Source of the DNA: Companilactobacillus farciminis KCTC 3681 = DSM 20184
Lineage (GTDB): Bacteria; Bacillota; Bacilli; Lactobacillales; Lactobacillaceae
Reading direction: 5' to 3'
DNA: 64,000 nucleotides
Assembly: GCF_002706745.1 (NCBI RefSeq)
Contig: NZ_CP017702.1
Location: 2,170,001-2,234,000 of the forward strand
Shown here: piece by piece, positions 1-8,239 of the stretch
How positions within the stretch are numbered: the first letter of the stretch is position 1
How the letters are laid out: each line of letters starts with the position of its first letter
Translations under genes and position numbers: made by a program
Notes under the pieces: model-generated
What the model was told of the DNA's origin: nothing
Seen by the model: only the letters and a program-made list of their open reading frames with translations
Databases searched by the model: none

Positions 1-1341
1 CTTATCTTGATATTGAAGTGGTGCAGCTGACAAGAGTGACTTACCAGGTTTTAGATTGTTAGTTACGTTAGTCAAGACACTGATCAAAATAGCTGTACCC
101 ATAGAACTAAAGACTTGACGAACTGTGTTATTAACGGCAGTACCGTGACTCATCAAGTTGAATGGCAAGGCGTTCATACCATCAGTTGTAACAGGCATCA
201 AGACCATTGAGATACCAAACATACGAATCATGTAAAGAACTACGATATCAAGCACTGGAGTACTCTTAGTCAAGAATAAGAATGGAATCGTTCCGGCAGT
301 TAACAAGAACATTCCCATACGAGCCAAATCCTTAGGTCCATACTTATCAAAGGCATTACCAGTGATAGGACTCATAACACCAATCATCAAAGCACCAGGA
401 AGCAAAGTCAATCCAGAATGGAAAGCTGACATCCCTTTAACGATTTGCAAGTATAGTGGTAGAACCATTTCAACACCGACCATGGCCATGTTAGTAACTG
501 ATGACAAGGCGGCAGCGATGGCGAATTTCTTTTCTTTGAAAACACGTAGTTCCAAGAATGGCTTGTCCATGTGCAATTGACGATAGCCGAACAATAGAAT
601 AAAGATAATACCGATTGCAATTGAACCGATAACGATCATTGAACCCCAACCTTCGTCACCAACGGACGAGAATCCATAAAGGATGGCTCCGAAACCAACG
701 GTTGATTCAATCAATGATAAAATATCCAATTTAGTACGATGCGTTTGAATAACAGGACGCATGAAGAAAAATGCTAAGATCAAAACTAAGATAACGATTG
801 GAATGATCATTCCGAAGAGTGCTCTCCAACTGAAGTTATCAATAATGAAACCTGAAAGTGTAGGTCCAATAGCTGGAGCTAGTCCAATTACCAAGCCACC
901 TAGTCCCATGGCAGCACCACGCTGATTAGCTGGGAATATCGATAGCATAACCACTTGCATCAAAGGCATGGTAATACCAACACCGACAGCTTGAATCAAA
1001 CGACCAGCCAAGATGACCCAAAAAGTTGGAGCCACAAAGGCCATGATCGTACCGACTAAGAAAGTCGACATTGCGATAATATATAAAATTTTTGTACTGA
1101 AATTATTACTCAACCAAGCGGTAACAGGAATCATGATCCCGTTGACCATCAAGAATCCAGTCGTCAACCATTGAACATCAGAAGTTGTAACGTTGAATTC
1201 TTTCATTAAAGTTGGAAAAGCAGTAGTTAAAATTGTACCGTTTAAAACTGTACAGAAGGTACCCACAAGAAGAACTAAAACCAAAAGGTTACGGTTAAAA
1301 GTCTTCCCATGTGCGTCTACAATAGGTTTATTGCTCGCCAT
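1..1341 (-). CDS. MFS multidrug efflux permease, DHA2/EmrB type (3' end outside window)
   Basis: Reading the minus strand from the ATG at 1341 gives 447 open codons running off the left edge, so the C-terminus is missing. The product starts MASNKPIVDAHGKTFNRN and then shows successive hydrophobic segments (for example LLVLVLLVGTFCTVLNGTI near residue 20). This is the pattern of the 14-TM DHA2 drug:H+ antiporters (EmrB/QacA/LmrB). A ribosome site AGAGGA lies about 10 bases before the start. The gene follows a MarR gene on the same strand, the usual regulator/pump pair, with a truncated repeat (1391-1487) between them. The substrate cannot be read from sequence. Family is confident; drug specificity is unknown. 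Confidence 0.88.
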   Translation of the reverse strand, partial: MASNKPIVDAHGKTFNRNLLVLVLLVGTFCTVLNGTILTTAFPTLMKEFNVTTSDVQWLTTGFLMVNGIMIPVTAWLSNNFSTKILYIIAMSTFLVGTIMAFVAPTFWVILAGRLIQAVGVGITMPLMQVVMLSIFPANQRGAAMGLGGLVIGLAPAIGPTLSGFIIDNFSWRALFGMIIPIVILVLILAFFFMRPVIQTHRTKLDILSLIESTVGFGAILYGFSSVGDEGWGSMIVIGSIAIGIIFILLFGYRQLHMDKPFLELRVFKEKKFAIAAALSSVTNMAMVGVEMVLPLYLQIVKGMSAFHSGLTLLPGALMIGVMSPITGNAFDKYGPKDLARMGMFLLTAGTIPFLFLTKSTPVLDIVVLYMIRMFGISMVLMPVTTDGMNALPFNLMSHGTAVNNTVRQVFSSMGTAILISVLTNVTNNLKPGKSLLSAAPLQYQDK

Positions 1342-1390
1342 AATAACAAAATCCTCTTCTCTTTTTTTGGTTCTTTCTAAATTTTGTTTA

Positions 1391-1487
1391 GTGAAAGGCC
1401 AATCTTGGAGATGATTCCCGGTTTTGGAATTAGCTTCAAGTTGTGCCCAGTACGTTCCAGCGTCCACAAAGCCAAACGGACGACGGC
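1391..1487 (-). repeat. Structured intergenic repeat, copy A (5' half only)
   Basis: The reverse complement of this stretch matches the first ~95 bases of copy D (47776-47938) with a single C/T difference, then identity stops abruptly after GGCCTTTCAC. The 3' half, which would supply the partners of the basal stem, the inner stem and the third hairpin, is absent. Only the second hairpin (CTTGAAGCTAATTCC against GGAATCATCTCCAAG, with mismatches) can still form. It lies between the MarR stop and the MFS start, in the same orientation as those genes, so it would be in their transcript. Read as a decayed or truncated copy. Confidence 0.85.
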
Positions 1488-1521
1488 AATTTAACACTAA
1501 CCTATTTAAGAAAAATCCATT

Positions 1522-1959
1522 TTATTTCGATTCGATTTTAATATCGTCTAAATTCTTATAGACTTTCATCAAAATTTTCTCTAGTTGTGTTTGTTCCTCA
1601 GAAGTTATGTCTTTAAAAATCGCATCATTACCCTTATGAAAAGCTTTGCGTACTTCATCATAAAGCCTTTGTCCTGCGTCGGTAATGGTAACGAGTTTCT
1701 TACGACGATTATTGGGGTCAGGCTGTCGAGAGACAAAGCCACGATCCTCAAGTTTTTTTAAGGCTCTGGCGATACTAGCACCGTCGAATAATGTGATTTC
1801 ACCGATTTTATCTTGGCTGCACTGGTGATTTTTATAAACAATACCCAAGAGGATACTTTCAAAAGTATTCAGATCCTCTTCTTTCAAATACTTAGCAGCA
1901 ATTCGTTTCTTGACCATCGAATATCGCATCACGAATCCAACCAAATTATAATCGTCCAT
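1522..1959 (-). CDS. MarR family transcriptional regulator
   Basis: A 145-residue protein with the MarR winged-helix layout: N-terminal dimer helix, recognition region around residues 48-75 (DKIGEITLFDGASIARALKK), and a wing at about 80-95 (RQPDPNNRRKKLVTITDAG). Length is typical of the family. It starts MDDYNLVG behind GAGGTGACTTA. The next gene downstream on the same strand is a DHA2 efflux pump, so it most likely represses that pump and responds to a small-molecule ligand, as MarR proteins commonly do. No clear operator palindrome was recognised in the AT-rich upstream sequence. Family call is firm; target and ligand are inferred from position. Confidence 0.9.
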   Translation of the reverse strand: MDDYNLVGFVMRYSMVKKRIAAKYLKEEDLNTFESILLGIVYKNHQCSQDKIGEITLFDGASIARALKKLEDRGFVSRQPDPNNRRKKLVTITDAGQRLYDEVRKAFHKGNDAIFKDITSEEQTQLEKILMKVYKNLDDIKIESK

Positions 1960-2003
1960 TAAGTCACCTCATTTTTTCAAAAAAAACTTTTAATATTTTA
2001 GAA

Positions 2004-2055
2004 CAAAAAATATGCTACACCCGACTCTTGATAAAATCAAGAGTTAAGCATAGCA
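2004..2055 (-). terminator. Intrinsic terminator of trpS
   Basis: On the minus strand a hairpin with arms ACTCTTGAT/ATCAAGAGT, extended by TGCTA/TAGCA, is followed by a T-run (TATTTTTT). It lies 34 bases past the trpS stop. Confidence 0.85.
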
Positions 2056-2088
2056 TTTTTCAGTAAAAACGTTTTTATTTTTCAGAAA

Positions 2089-3105
2089 TTAGTCGAAATA
2101 GTTGACGCCAATGGCTTTTCTAACTTCAGATAAAGTTTGGTTAGCAACAATATTGGCATTATCGCTACCTTTTTTAAGAATATCGTAAACACCAGGGATG
2201 TCTTTTTCGTATTCGGCACGACGGTTGCGGATTGGTTCAAGGATTTCTTGCAAGACATCGTTTAGATAACGTTTAACTTTAACATCACCTAGACCACCTG
2301 CTTGATATTGTTCCTTCAATTGAGCAATCTTTTCTGTGTCAGTACCAAAAGCATCGAGGTAAGTAAAGACAGTATTGCCTTCGATTTTACCAGGATCTTC
2401 AACGTGGATGTGATCTGGGTCAGTGTACATTGACATGACTTTCTTAGTAACTTCGTCCGCTGAATCAGATAGATAAATACAGTTACCTAATGACTTACTC
2501 ATCTTAGCGTTGCCATCGATACCAGGTAGACGTCCTTGACCTTTAGGTGGGAAGTAACCTTCTGGTTCTACCAAAGTATCAACATTGTAAGTATTGTTGA
2601 AGGTACGAACGATTTCACGAGCTTGTTCCATCATTGGTTCTTGGTCGTCACCTACTGGAACTGTATCAGCCTTAAAAGCTGTAATGTCAGCAGTTTGGCT
2701 GACTGGATAAGTTAAGAATCCGGCAGGAATACTTTGGCCGAAACTCTTTTGTTTGATTTCTGACTTAACAGTGGGATTTCTTTCCAAACGTGAAACTGAA
2801 ACAAGATCCAAGTAATACATTGTTAATTCATTCAAAGCAGGAATTTGTGATTGTACCAAAATATTAGTTTTAGCTGGATCGATTCCGACTGAAAGATAAT
2901 CCAAAGCAACTTGAATCAAACTGTTACGAACCTTTTGAGGGTCACGTGCGTTATCAGTCAAAGCTTGCATATCAGCAATCATGATAAACATCTTGTACTT
3001 GCCTTCATTTTGGAGCTTAACGCGGTTTTTCAATGAACCTAAATAATGTCCAATGTGTAATTTTCCTGTGGGACGATCCCCAGTTAAAATAGTATTTGTT
3101 TTCAT
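2089..3105 (-). CDS. trpS: Tryptophan--tRNA ligase
   Basis: A 338-residue class I aminoacyl-tRNA synthetase that charges tRNA-Trp with tryptophan in the cytoplasm. The HIGH motif appears as PTGKLHIGHYLGS near residue 12 and the KMSKS loop as GNAKMSKSLGN near residue 200. Length matches bacterial TrpRS (about 330-340). A complete T-box leader precedes it (about 3169-3372) with a TGG specifier, so uncharged tRNA-Trp should induce it. It is a single-gene unit with its own promoter and terminator. All expected motifs are intact. Confidence 0.97.
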   Translation of the reverse strand: MKTNTILTGDRPTGKLHIGHYLGSLKNRVKLQNEGKYKMFIMIADMQALTDNARDPQKVRNSLIQVALDYLSVGIDPAKTNILVQSQIPALNELTMYYLDLVSVSRLERNPTVKSEIKQKSFGQSIPAGFLTYPVSQTADITAFKADTVPVGDDQEPMMEQAREIVRTFNNTYNVDTLVEPEGYFPPKGQGRLPGIDGNAKMSKSLGNCIYLSDSADEVTKKVMSMYTDPDHIHVEDPGKIEGNTVFTYLDAFGTDTEKIAQLKEQYQAGGLGDVKVKRYLNDVLQEILEPIRNRRAEYEKDIPGVYDILKKGSDNANIVANQTLSEVRKAIGVNYFD

Positions 3106-3168
3106 GTTTTCCTCCTGAATTAATTAATGCACAAAGATTTTTCTGGTGGTATAATGGCTCTCCACAAT

Positions 3169-3372
3169 AAAAAAAGCGCCCTATTATTTTATAATAATAG
3201 GACGCAAATGCGTGGTGCCACCTGTCTTGTAGATTGCTCTACCGCTCAAAGTTATAAGGTGACTAACCATACCCACTTCCTAACTCAAGGTCGATAACTT
3301 TTGCAGCCGTGAAGTTATTCTCTGAACCAACTTACTTGAATTAGTACTAAAAAATGCTTATGCTTTAATGTA
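3169..3372 (-). promoter_or_regulatory. T-box riboswitch leader of trpS (Trp)
   Basis: The minus strand carries the T-box sequence AGGTGGCACCACG (3211-3223). It is followed by a terminator hairpin with arms GCGTCCTATTATT and AATAATAGGGCGC and a T-run ending near 3169. Upstream, stem I contains the AGAGA bulge and a specifier region reading GGAAGTGGGTATGG, where TGG (3273-3275) fits Trp and the gene downstream. Uncharged tRNA-Trp is expected to stabilise the antiterminator and allow read-through into trpS. Confidence 0.93.
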
Positions 3373-3386
3373 CTCTAATTGCTATT

Positions 3387-3415
3387 AGCATAATTAAAAA
3401 TCGACAAATTGTCAA
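3387..3415 (-). promoter_or_regulatory. SigA-type promoter of the trpS leader
   Basis: TTGACA (3410-3415), 17-base spacer, TATGCT (3387-3392), reading leftward. It places the transcript start just upstream of T-box stem I. Confidence 0.8.
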
Positions 3416-3431
3416 CGTGAGAGGGATTTTA

Positions 3432-5705
3432 ATGACGATTAATCAATCAAAAGATGAAGAACAACAAAGAGTCAATTCAGTTGCTGAAAAAATCGACAAC
3501 AAGATCAAACGAGTTGACCAAAGCATTGCCCAAGCTCATCAAGAAACACATCGTATTTATCGTAACTACGGTGAAAATACCAAAGTTAATACTTTTGAAG
3601 TCGATGACCAAATGGAAACTAACGCTTCTGTTCAACAACAAAAGCAATTGGTTGCCTTGGCAGTCGAAAACGAAAACATTTTAAACGCCAACCGTCTTAA
3701 ACTAGAAAACCTTCAAGGTTCCCCTTATTTTGGACGAATCGATATCGTCGAAGATGGTGAAGAAGATACCCTTTATATCGGTACTTCTACTTTACAAGAC
3801 GATGATGGTAATTTCTTAATCTACGACTGGCGTGCCCCTATTTCTGGAATTTATTACAACGGGATGCTCGGTAAAGTTCACTATCAAACTCCTAATGGCA
3901 AAGCCGAAGTTGAATTAAAAAAGAAACGTCAATTCCAAATTGTGAAGAACCACATTCGCAATATGTTCGATACTAATGAGACAGTTGGCGACGAGATTCT
4001 CCAATCAGTCCTAAGCGAATACAGTGATGAATATCTAAAGAACATCGTTGCCACAATTCAACACGAACAAAACGTAATTATCCGTGACACTCGTTCTGAC
4101 GTCTTGTTAGTTCAAGGTGTGGCTGGATCTGGTAAAACTTCCGCCATTTTGCAACGTGTGGCCTACTTGCTTTATCACAGCCGTTCAACGATGAATGCTG
4201 ACAATATCGTCTTGTTCTCACCTAATAAACTATTCAGTAATTATATTTCTGAAGTTTTACCAAGTTTAGGTGAACGAAACATGCGTCAAGTTACTCTAAA
4301 TGAATTCATTTCCTTACGATTAACCGGCGTCCAAGTAGAAACCCTATTCGAACGTTACGAAAAAGACGAACGCAATTTGCCTGAATCAACAGTTAAAATG
4401 CGTCTCTATAAAGAAAGTGGCGACTTCTTAGATAAATTAGCTGAACTTGAAGAAAATTATCCCGAGCATATTTTGCATTTTGAAGATATTATCTTTGAAG
4501 GTAAACCTTTCTTTACTAAAGAAGAAATGGCTGAAATTTATGATTCTATCAATCATGCTTATCACATTACCGACCGCTTTTTAAAGACGAAAAACGCCTT
4601 GATCAAACGTCTCCAAAGACGAATTCACGAGGATCGTAACGCCGACTGGGTTCAAGCTGAAATCGATAATTTATCTGATGAAGATTTCCAACAAATCATC
4701 ACCGACCACAATATTGAAGAGTCTACTAACCAACGTGAAATCATTGCTGAAGAATTTTTGAAGGAACGCTACGCACCAATTTACAACGCTCTGATCAATA
4801 ATTATTTCTTCAACCCTTACAAAGAATATCTTTTCTTGCTCAACGAGATGGATCAAGGCTTAGTATCCGACAGTGTTTGGCAAACAATGATTGAATCTAT
4901 CGACAACAATATTGAAGCTCATAAATTAAACCTCAGTGATTCAATCGCTATTCTTTATTTACGTGACATCGTTACTGACGGTGGCGTCAATCATTCAATC
5001 CAACACATCTTCATCGATGAAGTGCAAGATTACACGATGGCACAGCTTAAATACATTGCCCACGCTTTTCCAAATGCCAAGATGACTTTATTAGGCGACC
5101 GTGCTCAAGATGTTTTGACTAGTTCTTATCGTCAAAAGGACCTCGTCACTGAAGTTAACGAATTATTCAGTAAAAAGCGCATCAACACCATTACCTTAAA
5201 TCAAAGTTATCGTTCGACTGCTGAAATCACTAACTTTGCCACTAAGCTCTTACCAAATGGTGAAGAAATCAAAGCCTTCTCCCGTCAAGGCGAAGACCCA
5301 ATCATTAAAGTTTTTGACGATGACAATTACTATCAAGGATTGAAGGAAACCGCCAAAGAGCTCAATAAAAAATACGAAACAGTCGCTATTTTGACACGTA
5401 ATCAAGCTCAAGCTGAACAAATTTATACTCACTTCAGCGATGAATCAATCATCACTTTAGTCGATGCTGATTTTCGTTCGATTCCAAAGGGAATTCTAGT
5501 CTTGCCAATTTACTTAGCTAAAGGATTAGAATTCGACGCTGTAATCGGTCATGATATCTCAGCCAAAAATTATCCTGACAGTCGCAGTACCGACGTTTTA
5601 TACACGATTTGTACTCGAGCTATGCACAGTTTGACTTTGTGTATCGATGGTACAGTCTCACCATTGTTAAGTAATGAATCTTCAGATTTAATTTCTGAAC
5701 AATAA
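3432..5705 (+). CDS. helD: RNA polymerase recycling helicase HelD
   Basis: A 757-residue superfamily 1 helicase-like ATPase. The charged coiled N-terminus (about residues 5-75) fits the secondary-channel arm of HelD. Walker A is GVAGSGKT (about residue 230), Walker B is IFIDEVQDYT (about 525), followed by LNQSYRST and a C-terminal motif YLAKGLEFDAVIG. In Bacillus, HelD binds stalled RNA polymerase and releases it from nucleic acid. The ATG at 3432 is preferred over the in-frame GTG at 3417 because the ribosome site GAGAGGG (3419-3425) lies between them. It is transcribed divergently from trpS and ends at a strong bidirectional terminator. Confidence 0.9.
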   Translation: MTINQSKDEEQQRVNSVAEKIDNKIKRVDQSIAQAHQETHRIYRNYGENTKVNTFEVDDQMETNASVQQQKQLVALAVENENILNANRLKLENLQGSPYFGRIDIVEDGEEDTLYIGTSTLQDDDGNFLIYDWRAPISGIYYNGMLGKVHYQTPNGKAEVELKKKRQFQIVKNHIRNMFDTNETVGDEILQSVLSEYSDEYLKNIVATIQHEQNVIIRDTRSDVLLVQGVAGSGKTSAILQRVAYLLYHSRSTMNADNIVLFSPNKLFSNYISEVLPSLGERNMRQVTLNEFISLRLTGVQVETLFERYEKDERNLPESTVKMRLYKESGDFLDKLAELEENYPEHILHFEDIIFEGKPFFTKEEMAEIYDSINHAYHITDRFLKTKNALIKRLQRRIHEDRNADWVQAEIDNLSDEDFQQIITDHNIEESTNQREIIAEEFLKERYAPIYNALINNYFFNPYKEYLFLLNEMDQGLVSDSVWQTMIESIDNNIEAHKLNLSDSIAILYLRDIVTDGGVNHSIQHIFIDEVQDYTMAQLKYIAHAFPNAKMTLLGDRAQDVLTSSYRQKDLVTEVNELFSKKRINTITLNQSYRSTAEITNFATKLLPNGEEIKAFSRQGEDPIIKVFDDDNYYQGLKETAKELNKKYETVAILTRNQAQAEQIYTHFSDESIITLVDADFRSIPKGILVLPIYLAKGLEFDAVIGHDISAKNYPDSRSTDVLYTICTRAMHSLTLCIDGTVSPLLSNESSDLISEQ

Positions 5706-5708
5706 TTT

Positions 5709-5757
5709 AAAAACTCCAATGAAATATCCCTACGTGGGTATCTCATTGGAGTTTTTG
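5709..5757. terminator. Bidirectional terminator between helD and GNAT gene
   Basis: Arms AACTCCAATGA and TCATTGGAGTT, with inner ATATCCC/GGGTAT, flanked by A-run and T-run. It serves the convergent genes on both sides. Confidence 0.9.
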
Positions 5758-5767
5758 TCATCCCTGG

Positions 5768-6295
5768 CTATTTTACTAATCCATACAACGATGCATCGTG
5801 ATATTTCCCAGCCGAAAAAATTTCATCTTTCAAAGTTCCTTCAAGTTGAAAGCCAACTTTTTTGGCAACTGCATTGCTAGCAAGATTAACTTCTTCTGCC
5901 ATAAGTTTAATTTTGTGTAGACCTAGTTCATCGAAGCCAATTTCTAATAACTTTTTCAGGCAATCAGTCATAACGCCGTTACCTTGGAATTCTCCTCCAA
6001 GCCAATAGCCAACTTCAGCGTGCTTATTATTAAGGTCGATATTGTGCAAATCTATCATGCCGACTGGATGCCCATTGATCCAAATACTAGCGTTCCACAA
6101 TTTCTTTGCTGCCATGCGGTCCTGACAATATTCTAGAAAAGCTCGCTCGCCAGCAACTGATTTGGTCGACTCACCCCAAGGCATAAACTTAGCTAATTGA
6201 GGCCTGGTTTTCTCGATTTGTTCATAAAGACTCTCTGCATCTTTAGGATCAACAATTTTCAATTTAACATTTTCTCGAACTAACCATTCCTGCAT
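5768..6295 (-). CDS. GNAT N-acetyltransferase, RimJ/RimL-like
   Basis: From the ATG at 6295 this is a 175-residue GNAT protein starting MQEWLVRENVKLKIVDPKDA. Family hallmarks are the central HAEVGYWLGGEFQGNGVMTD stretch (acetyl-CoA binding loop Q-G-N-G) and the later HKIKLMAEEVNLASNAVAKK, giving the N-x2-S-x2-V-x-K-x-GF ending of RimJ/RimL members. These enzymes acetylate N-terminal amines of ribosomal or other proteins, or small amines. An upstream in-frame ATG at 6364 exists, but AAGGTG before 6295 supports the shorter start. It is the last gene of an operon with an ABC-2 exporter. Substrate is unknown. Confidence 0.87.
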   Translation of the reverse strand: MQEWLVRENVKLKIVDPKDAESLYEQIEKTRPQLAKFMPWGESTKSVAGERAFLEYCQDRMAAKKLWNASIWINGHPVGMIDLHNIDLNNKHAEVGYWLGGEFQGNGVMTDCLKKLLEIGFDELGLHKIKLMAEEVNLASNAVAKKVGFQLEGTLKDEIFSAGKYHDASLYGLVK

Positions 6296-6363
6296 GCTGT
6301 CACCTTCATTAATTATTTTGTATTTCATTGTACAACATTTTTTCAAGCTTAACGGTGACAACA

Positions 6364-7128
6364 TCAGCCTATTTTTTTCTTATTTAAAATCAAGATTGAA
6401 ATCGACAAAATTACTATTGCTGCAACAACGCTAATCCAGATGGCTGGATAAATGTGAGATATTTTTTCGGTACCTTTGACTAAAGCTAAATTATCGCTGA
6501 CTAACGATATCGGATTATACTTCTGCAATTTTTCAAACATATTCACTAGCATCAAACTAATAAACAAAATTACTGACATCAAAAATCCAACGTAATTACT
6601 TTTGCTTAACGTTGAGCCAAAAATCACCACGGCAACGAATAATAAGCCAAAGACTAATAAAGGCCACATCCCGGTCCAAATATTAGGACTTTTGTCATCT
6701 GGGAAATAGTATGCCGTATAAGCCCAATTGATCAAAAATGCAATGATCACGGCTAGACACCACTGCAACATAGCAACAACGTACTTGGCAATAACCACGG
6801 CATAGCGTGGTAACCCCTTCGTCACTAGATTGACCAGAGTGCCTTTAGATATTTCGTTACTGATAGTCCCACTAAAAATAACCGCCAAAATAAAAATTCC
6901 AATTTGCGTCATGTTTTTAAAATACTGTTGCCACGCTTCAACACTAGTAGGATCAGGCATTTTGATAGTCATCTGACTAGTTGAAGCCATCTTTAAAAGA
7001 TCTGGCGTTAATTTGGCCATCAGTGGTCCCTCAATTCCAAATACGATAAAGATTGCGGCAATAATTAGAAGATGGTAGTTGCGCCACGATTCCAACAATT
7101 CTTTGCGCATAAAGATCCATATCTTCAT
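6364..7128 (-). CDS. ABC-2 type transporter permease
   Basis: A 254-residue membrane protein beginning MKIWIFMRKELLESWRNYHL, typical of ABC-2 permeases, whose N-terminal amphipathic helix precedes TM1. Hydrophobic segments fall at about 21-38, 77-95, 112-138, 152-172, 180-200 and 228-248, giving six helices. The second carries the usual SGTISNEISKGTL region before the coupling loop. Its start overlaps the stop of the ATPase gene by four bases, so the two are co-translated and form one exporter. Cargo is unknown; in these XRE-linked sets it is often a lantibiotic, bacitracin-like peptide or lipid. Confidence 0.88.
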   Translation of the reverse strand: MKIWIFMRKELLESWRNYHLLIIAAIFIVFGIEGPLMAKLTPDLLKMASTSQMTIKMPDPTSVEAWQQYFKNMTQIGIFILAVIFSGTISNEISKGTLVNLVTKGLPRYAVVIAKYVVAMLQWCLAVIIAFLINWAYTAYYFPDDKSPNIWTGMWPLLVFGLLFVAVVIFGSTLSKSNYVGFLMSVILFISLMLVNMFEKLQKYNPISLVSDNLALVKGTEKISHIYPAIWISVVAAIVILSISILILNKKKIG

Positions 7129-8030
7129 TGTGTCACCTCCGTGAAGATATCTTCAAAACTAGTGAGTTGCCTGTTCAGAGAAATCGGTATTAAGCCAGAT
7201 TTTAACAGTTTTTCCAAAATGGACTTTGCACTCTCTTGATATGAGTCTCGATAATCGATAATCAATTGCGAGTTATCTTGATATGCTTGTTGGTTCAATA
7301 AAACGTTGGCTTTTTTAGCGGTATTTTCCGAGTCAAAATCCAAGACTATTTGAGGTTTAGAATAATCATTTTTAAGATTATCAAGCGTGTCGTTTACTTT
7401 TAGAATTCCATCGTCGAGTATCCCCACGCGGTCACTGATTCTTTCAACATCGCTCAAAATATGAGTTGAAAAAATAATCGTCATTTCACCTCGTAAACTT
7501 GCCAACAAGTCCAAAAATTCACTCCGACCAATCGGATCAAGAGCTGAAGTTGGTTCATCGCAAATTAACAGTTTAGGGTGATTCAATAAAGCTTGAGCAA
7601 TTCCTAAACGTTGTTTCATTCCTCGAGAAAAACCGCTGATTCTTTTCTTATTGATTGGCAAGTCAACTGTTTTTAAAAGTTGCGTAATACGATTTGATAG
7701 TTCTTTTTTAGGAACACCAGTCAAATTTCCACAGAGCGTCAAATATTCGCTTGGATTCATATAATCGTAATATTCAGGAACATCTGGCAAGTAACCAATC
7801 ACTCTATTAGCAAGTGAATTACCATAATGAACTTTTTTGTTATTGACCTTGATATACCCCGAATCGATAGTTTCCAATCCTAAAATCATTCTCATCGTAG
7901 TAGTTTTACCAGCACCATTTTCACCCACAAAGCCAAAAATTGAGCCTTCTGGAACGGAAAAATCTAATTCTTTAATAATCTCTTTATCGCCAAAGCTTTT
8001 TTTAACGTTGTGCAATTCCAAAATTGACAT
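7125..8030 (-). CDS. ABC transporter ATP-binding protein (ABC-2 exporter)
   Basis: From the ATG at 8030 a 301-residue protein beginning MSILELHNVKKSFGDKEI. Walker A is GENGAGKTTT (about residue 38), the ABC signature FSRGMKQRLG (about 132), Walker B LLICDEPTSALDP (about 150) and the H-loop FSTHILSD (about 187). A C-terminal domain of ~90 residues resembles the BcrA/NatA group. The longer reading frame to 8105 lacks a ribosome site, whereas GGGAGAA precedes 8030. The start overlaps the stop of the upstream small membrane gene (TAATG). It energises the permease encoded directly downstream. Confidence 0.93.
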   Translation of the reverse strand: MSILELHNVKKSFGDKEIIKELDFSVPEGSIFGFVGENGAGKTTTMRMILGLETIDSGYIKVNNKKVHYGNSLANRVIGYLPDVPEYYDYMNPSEYLTLCGNLTGVPKKELSNRITQLLKTVDLPINKKRISGFSRGMKQRLGIAQALLNHPKLLICDEPTSALDPIGRSEFLDLLASLRGEMTIIFSTHILSDVERISDRVGILDDGILKVNDTLDNLKNDYSKPQIVLDFDSENTAKKANVLLNQQAYQDNSQLIIDYRDSYQESAKSILEKLLKSGLIPISLNRQLTSFEDIFTEVTQ

Positions 8031-8239
8031 TATTCGTTCTCCCTGCCAACTAACAAGTAAACGACGGCACCGATTGGTTGAAACAGTAAGACTAGGACTA
8101 TCCACAAAATTCTGTTGCCGAAACGGTATTTCTGATGCTTGAAAATATGCACTAAAGCCACAATATCTAAAATTAATTCCAAGATTATCAGTGGGATAAA
8201 TAGTGGTAAATTATTGAAAAAAATATCTGGATTATTCAT
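8030..8239 (-). CDS. Small PLDc_N-type membrane protein
   Basis: A 69-residue protein with two hydrophobic segments (about 12-31 and 43-63), the second being ILWIVLVLLFQPIGAVVYLL and followed by GRENE. This W..L.. ..P.G...Y...GR pattern is that of the PLDc_N family (the membrane N-terminal region of cardiolipin-synthase-type proteins, here as a stand-alone unit). It overlaps the regulator gene upstream by eight bases and the ATPase gene downstream by one base, so it is embedded in the operon. Such small proteins are common beside ABC-2 exporters; the function is not established. Confidence 0.82.
   Translation of the reverse strand: MNNPDIFFNNLPLFIPLIILELILDIVALVHIFKHQKYRFGNRILWIVLVLLFQPIGAVVYLLVGRENE

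Noticed and set aside
12..1341. Short plus-strand ORFs across the MFS gene (362-580, 1193-1414)
   Set aside because: The minus strand is continuously open for 447 codons with clear DHA2 features; the plus ORFs are shadows.
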